Positions 63,950-64,000 of a DNA stretch of 64,000 nucleotides are shown here, in pieces; the first letter of the stretch is position 1; each line of letters starts with the position of its first letter. Below the pieces are notes generated by a model that saw only the letters and a list, made by a program, of their open reading frames with translations, had not been told where the DNA came from and made no database searches. This stretch comes from Synechococcus sp. CB0101 (GTDB taxonomy: Bacteria > Cyanobacteriota > Cyanobacteriia > PCC-6307 > Cyanobiaceae): assembly GCF_000179235.2 (NCBI RefSeq), contig NZ_CP039373.1:2083502-2147501 (forward strand), given 5' to 3'. Both the position numbers and the translations under genes were made by a program.

Positions 63950-64000
63950 GGTTTCCGTTTTCGGATGGCTAAGGTGAATCGGAGCGTGGTTTCTCTCGAT

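Overview
The window looks like chromosome from a unicellular picocyanobacterium (Synechococcus/Cyanobium type). It carries psaE of photosystem I, a cyanobacterial AbrB regulator, a DUF1651 protein, Nif11-like remnants and the order psaE-mutM / tRNA-Thr-tRNA-Tyr / aroQ-miaE. All calls rest on reading the sequence and recognising families; no database search was run.

Left conserved part (1-16787): end of the 16S-23S spacer, 23S and 5S rRNA, then a methionine-salvage cluster (mtnB, mtnC and a small SnoaL-like protein), mutM, psaE, recQ with a conserved partner gene, a LysM protein, a class-3 aldehyde dehydrogenase next to a LysR-type HTH protein and a two-component pair, two tRNAs, aroQ and miaE.

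Integrated element (about 16788-60001, 43.2 kb): the last 164 bp of miaE (16624-16787) recur at 59838-60001 with five mismatches, and a tyrosine recombinase gene starts just inside the left copy. I read this as a mobile island inserted in the 3' end of miaE. It has three parts. The left arm (16.8-20.4 kb) and right arm (46.1-59.8 kb) share protein families and an unusual style: many small overlapping genes, GTG/TTG starts and many AGG/AGA codons. They carry the integrase, HNH endonuclease-like proteins, a Rad52-like annealing protein, RHH and winged-helix DNA-binding proteins, a LuxR-type regulator, two paralogous families of unknown function, and several complex non-coding repeats. No phage structural gene, terminase or portal is visible. 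The middle (20.4-46.1 kb) is host-like cargo.

The cargo holds a heavy-metal (probably copper) module at 22.5-33.6 kb: an HME-RND pump with two adaptor-type proteins, an exporter with a His-rich tail, a two-component system, DUF411, glutaredoxin-MauE, MerR with a readable operator, DUF305 and DUF3721. This module lies between two copies of a ~308 bp direct repeat. Further on are a nested serine recombinase, a cyAbrB gene, small RHH genes, a P-type ATPase broken by an IS3-type element, a class D beta-lactamase, mscL and an HD-domain gene.

Right chromosomal part (60002-64000): an FAD monooxygenase gene broken by an IS110/IS1111-type element, and two small proteins with double-glycine leader motifs that look like bacteriocin precursors.
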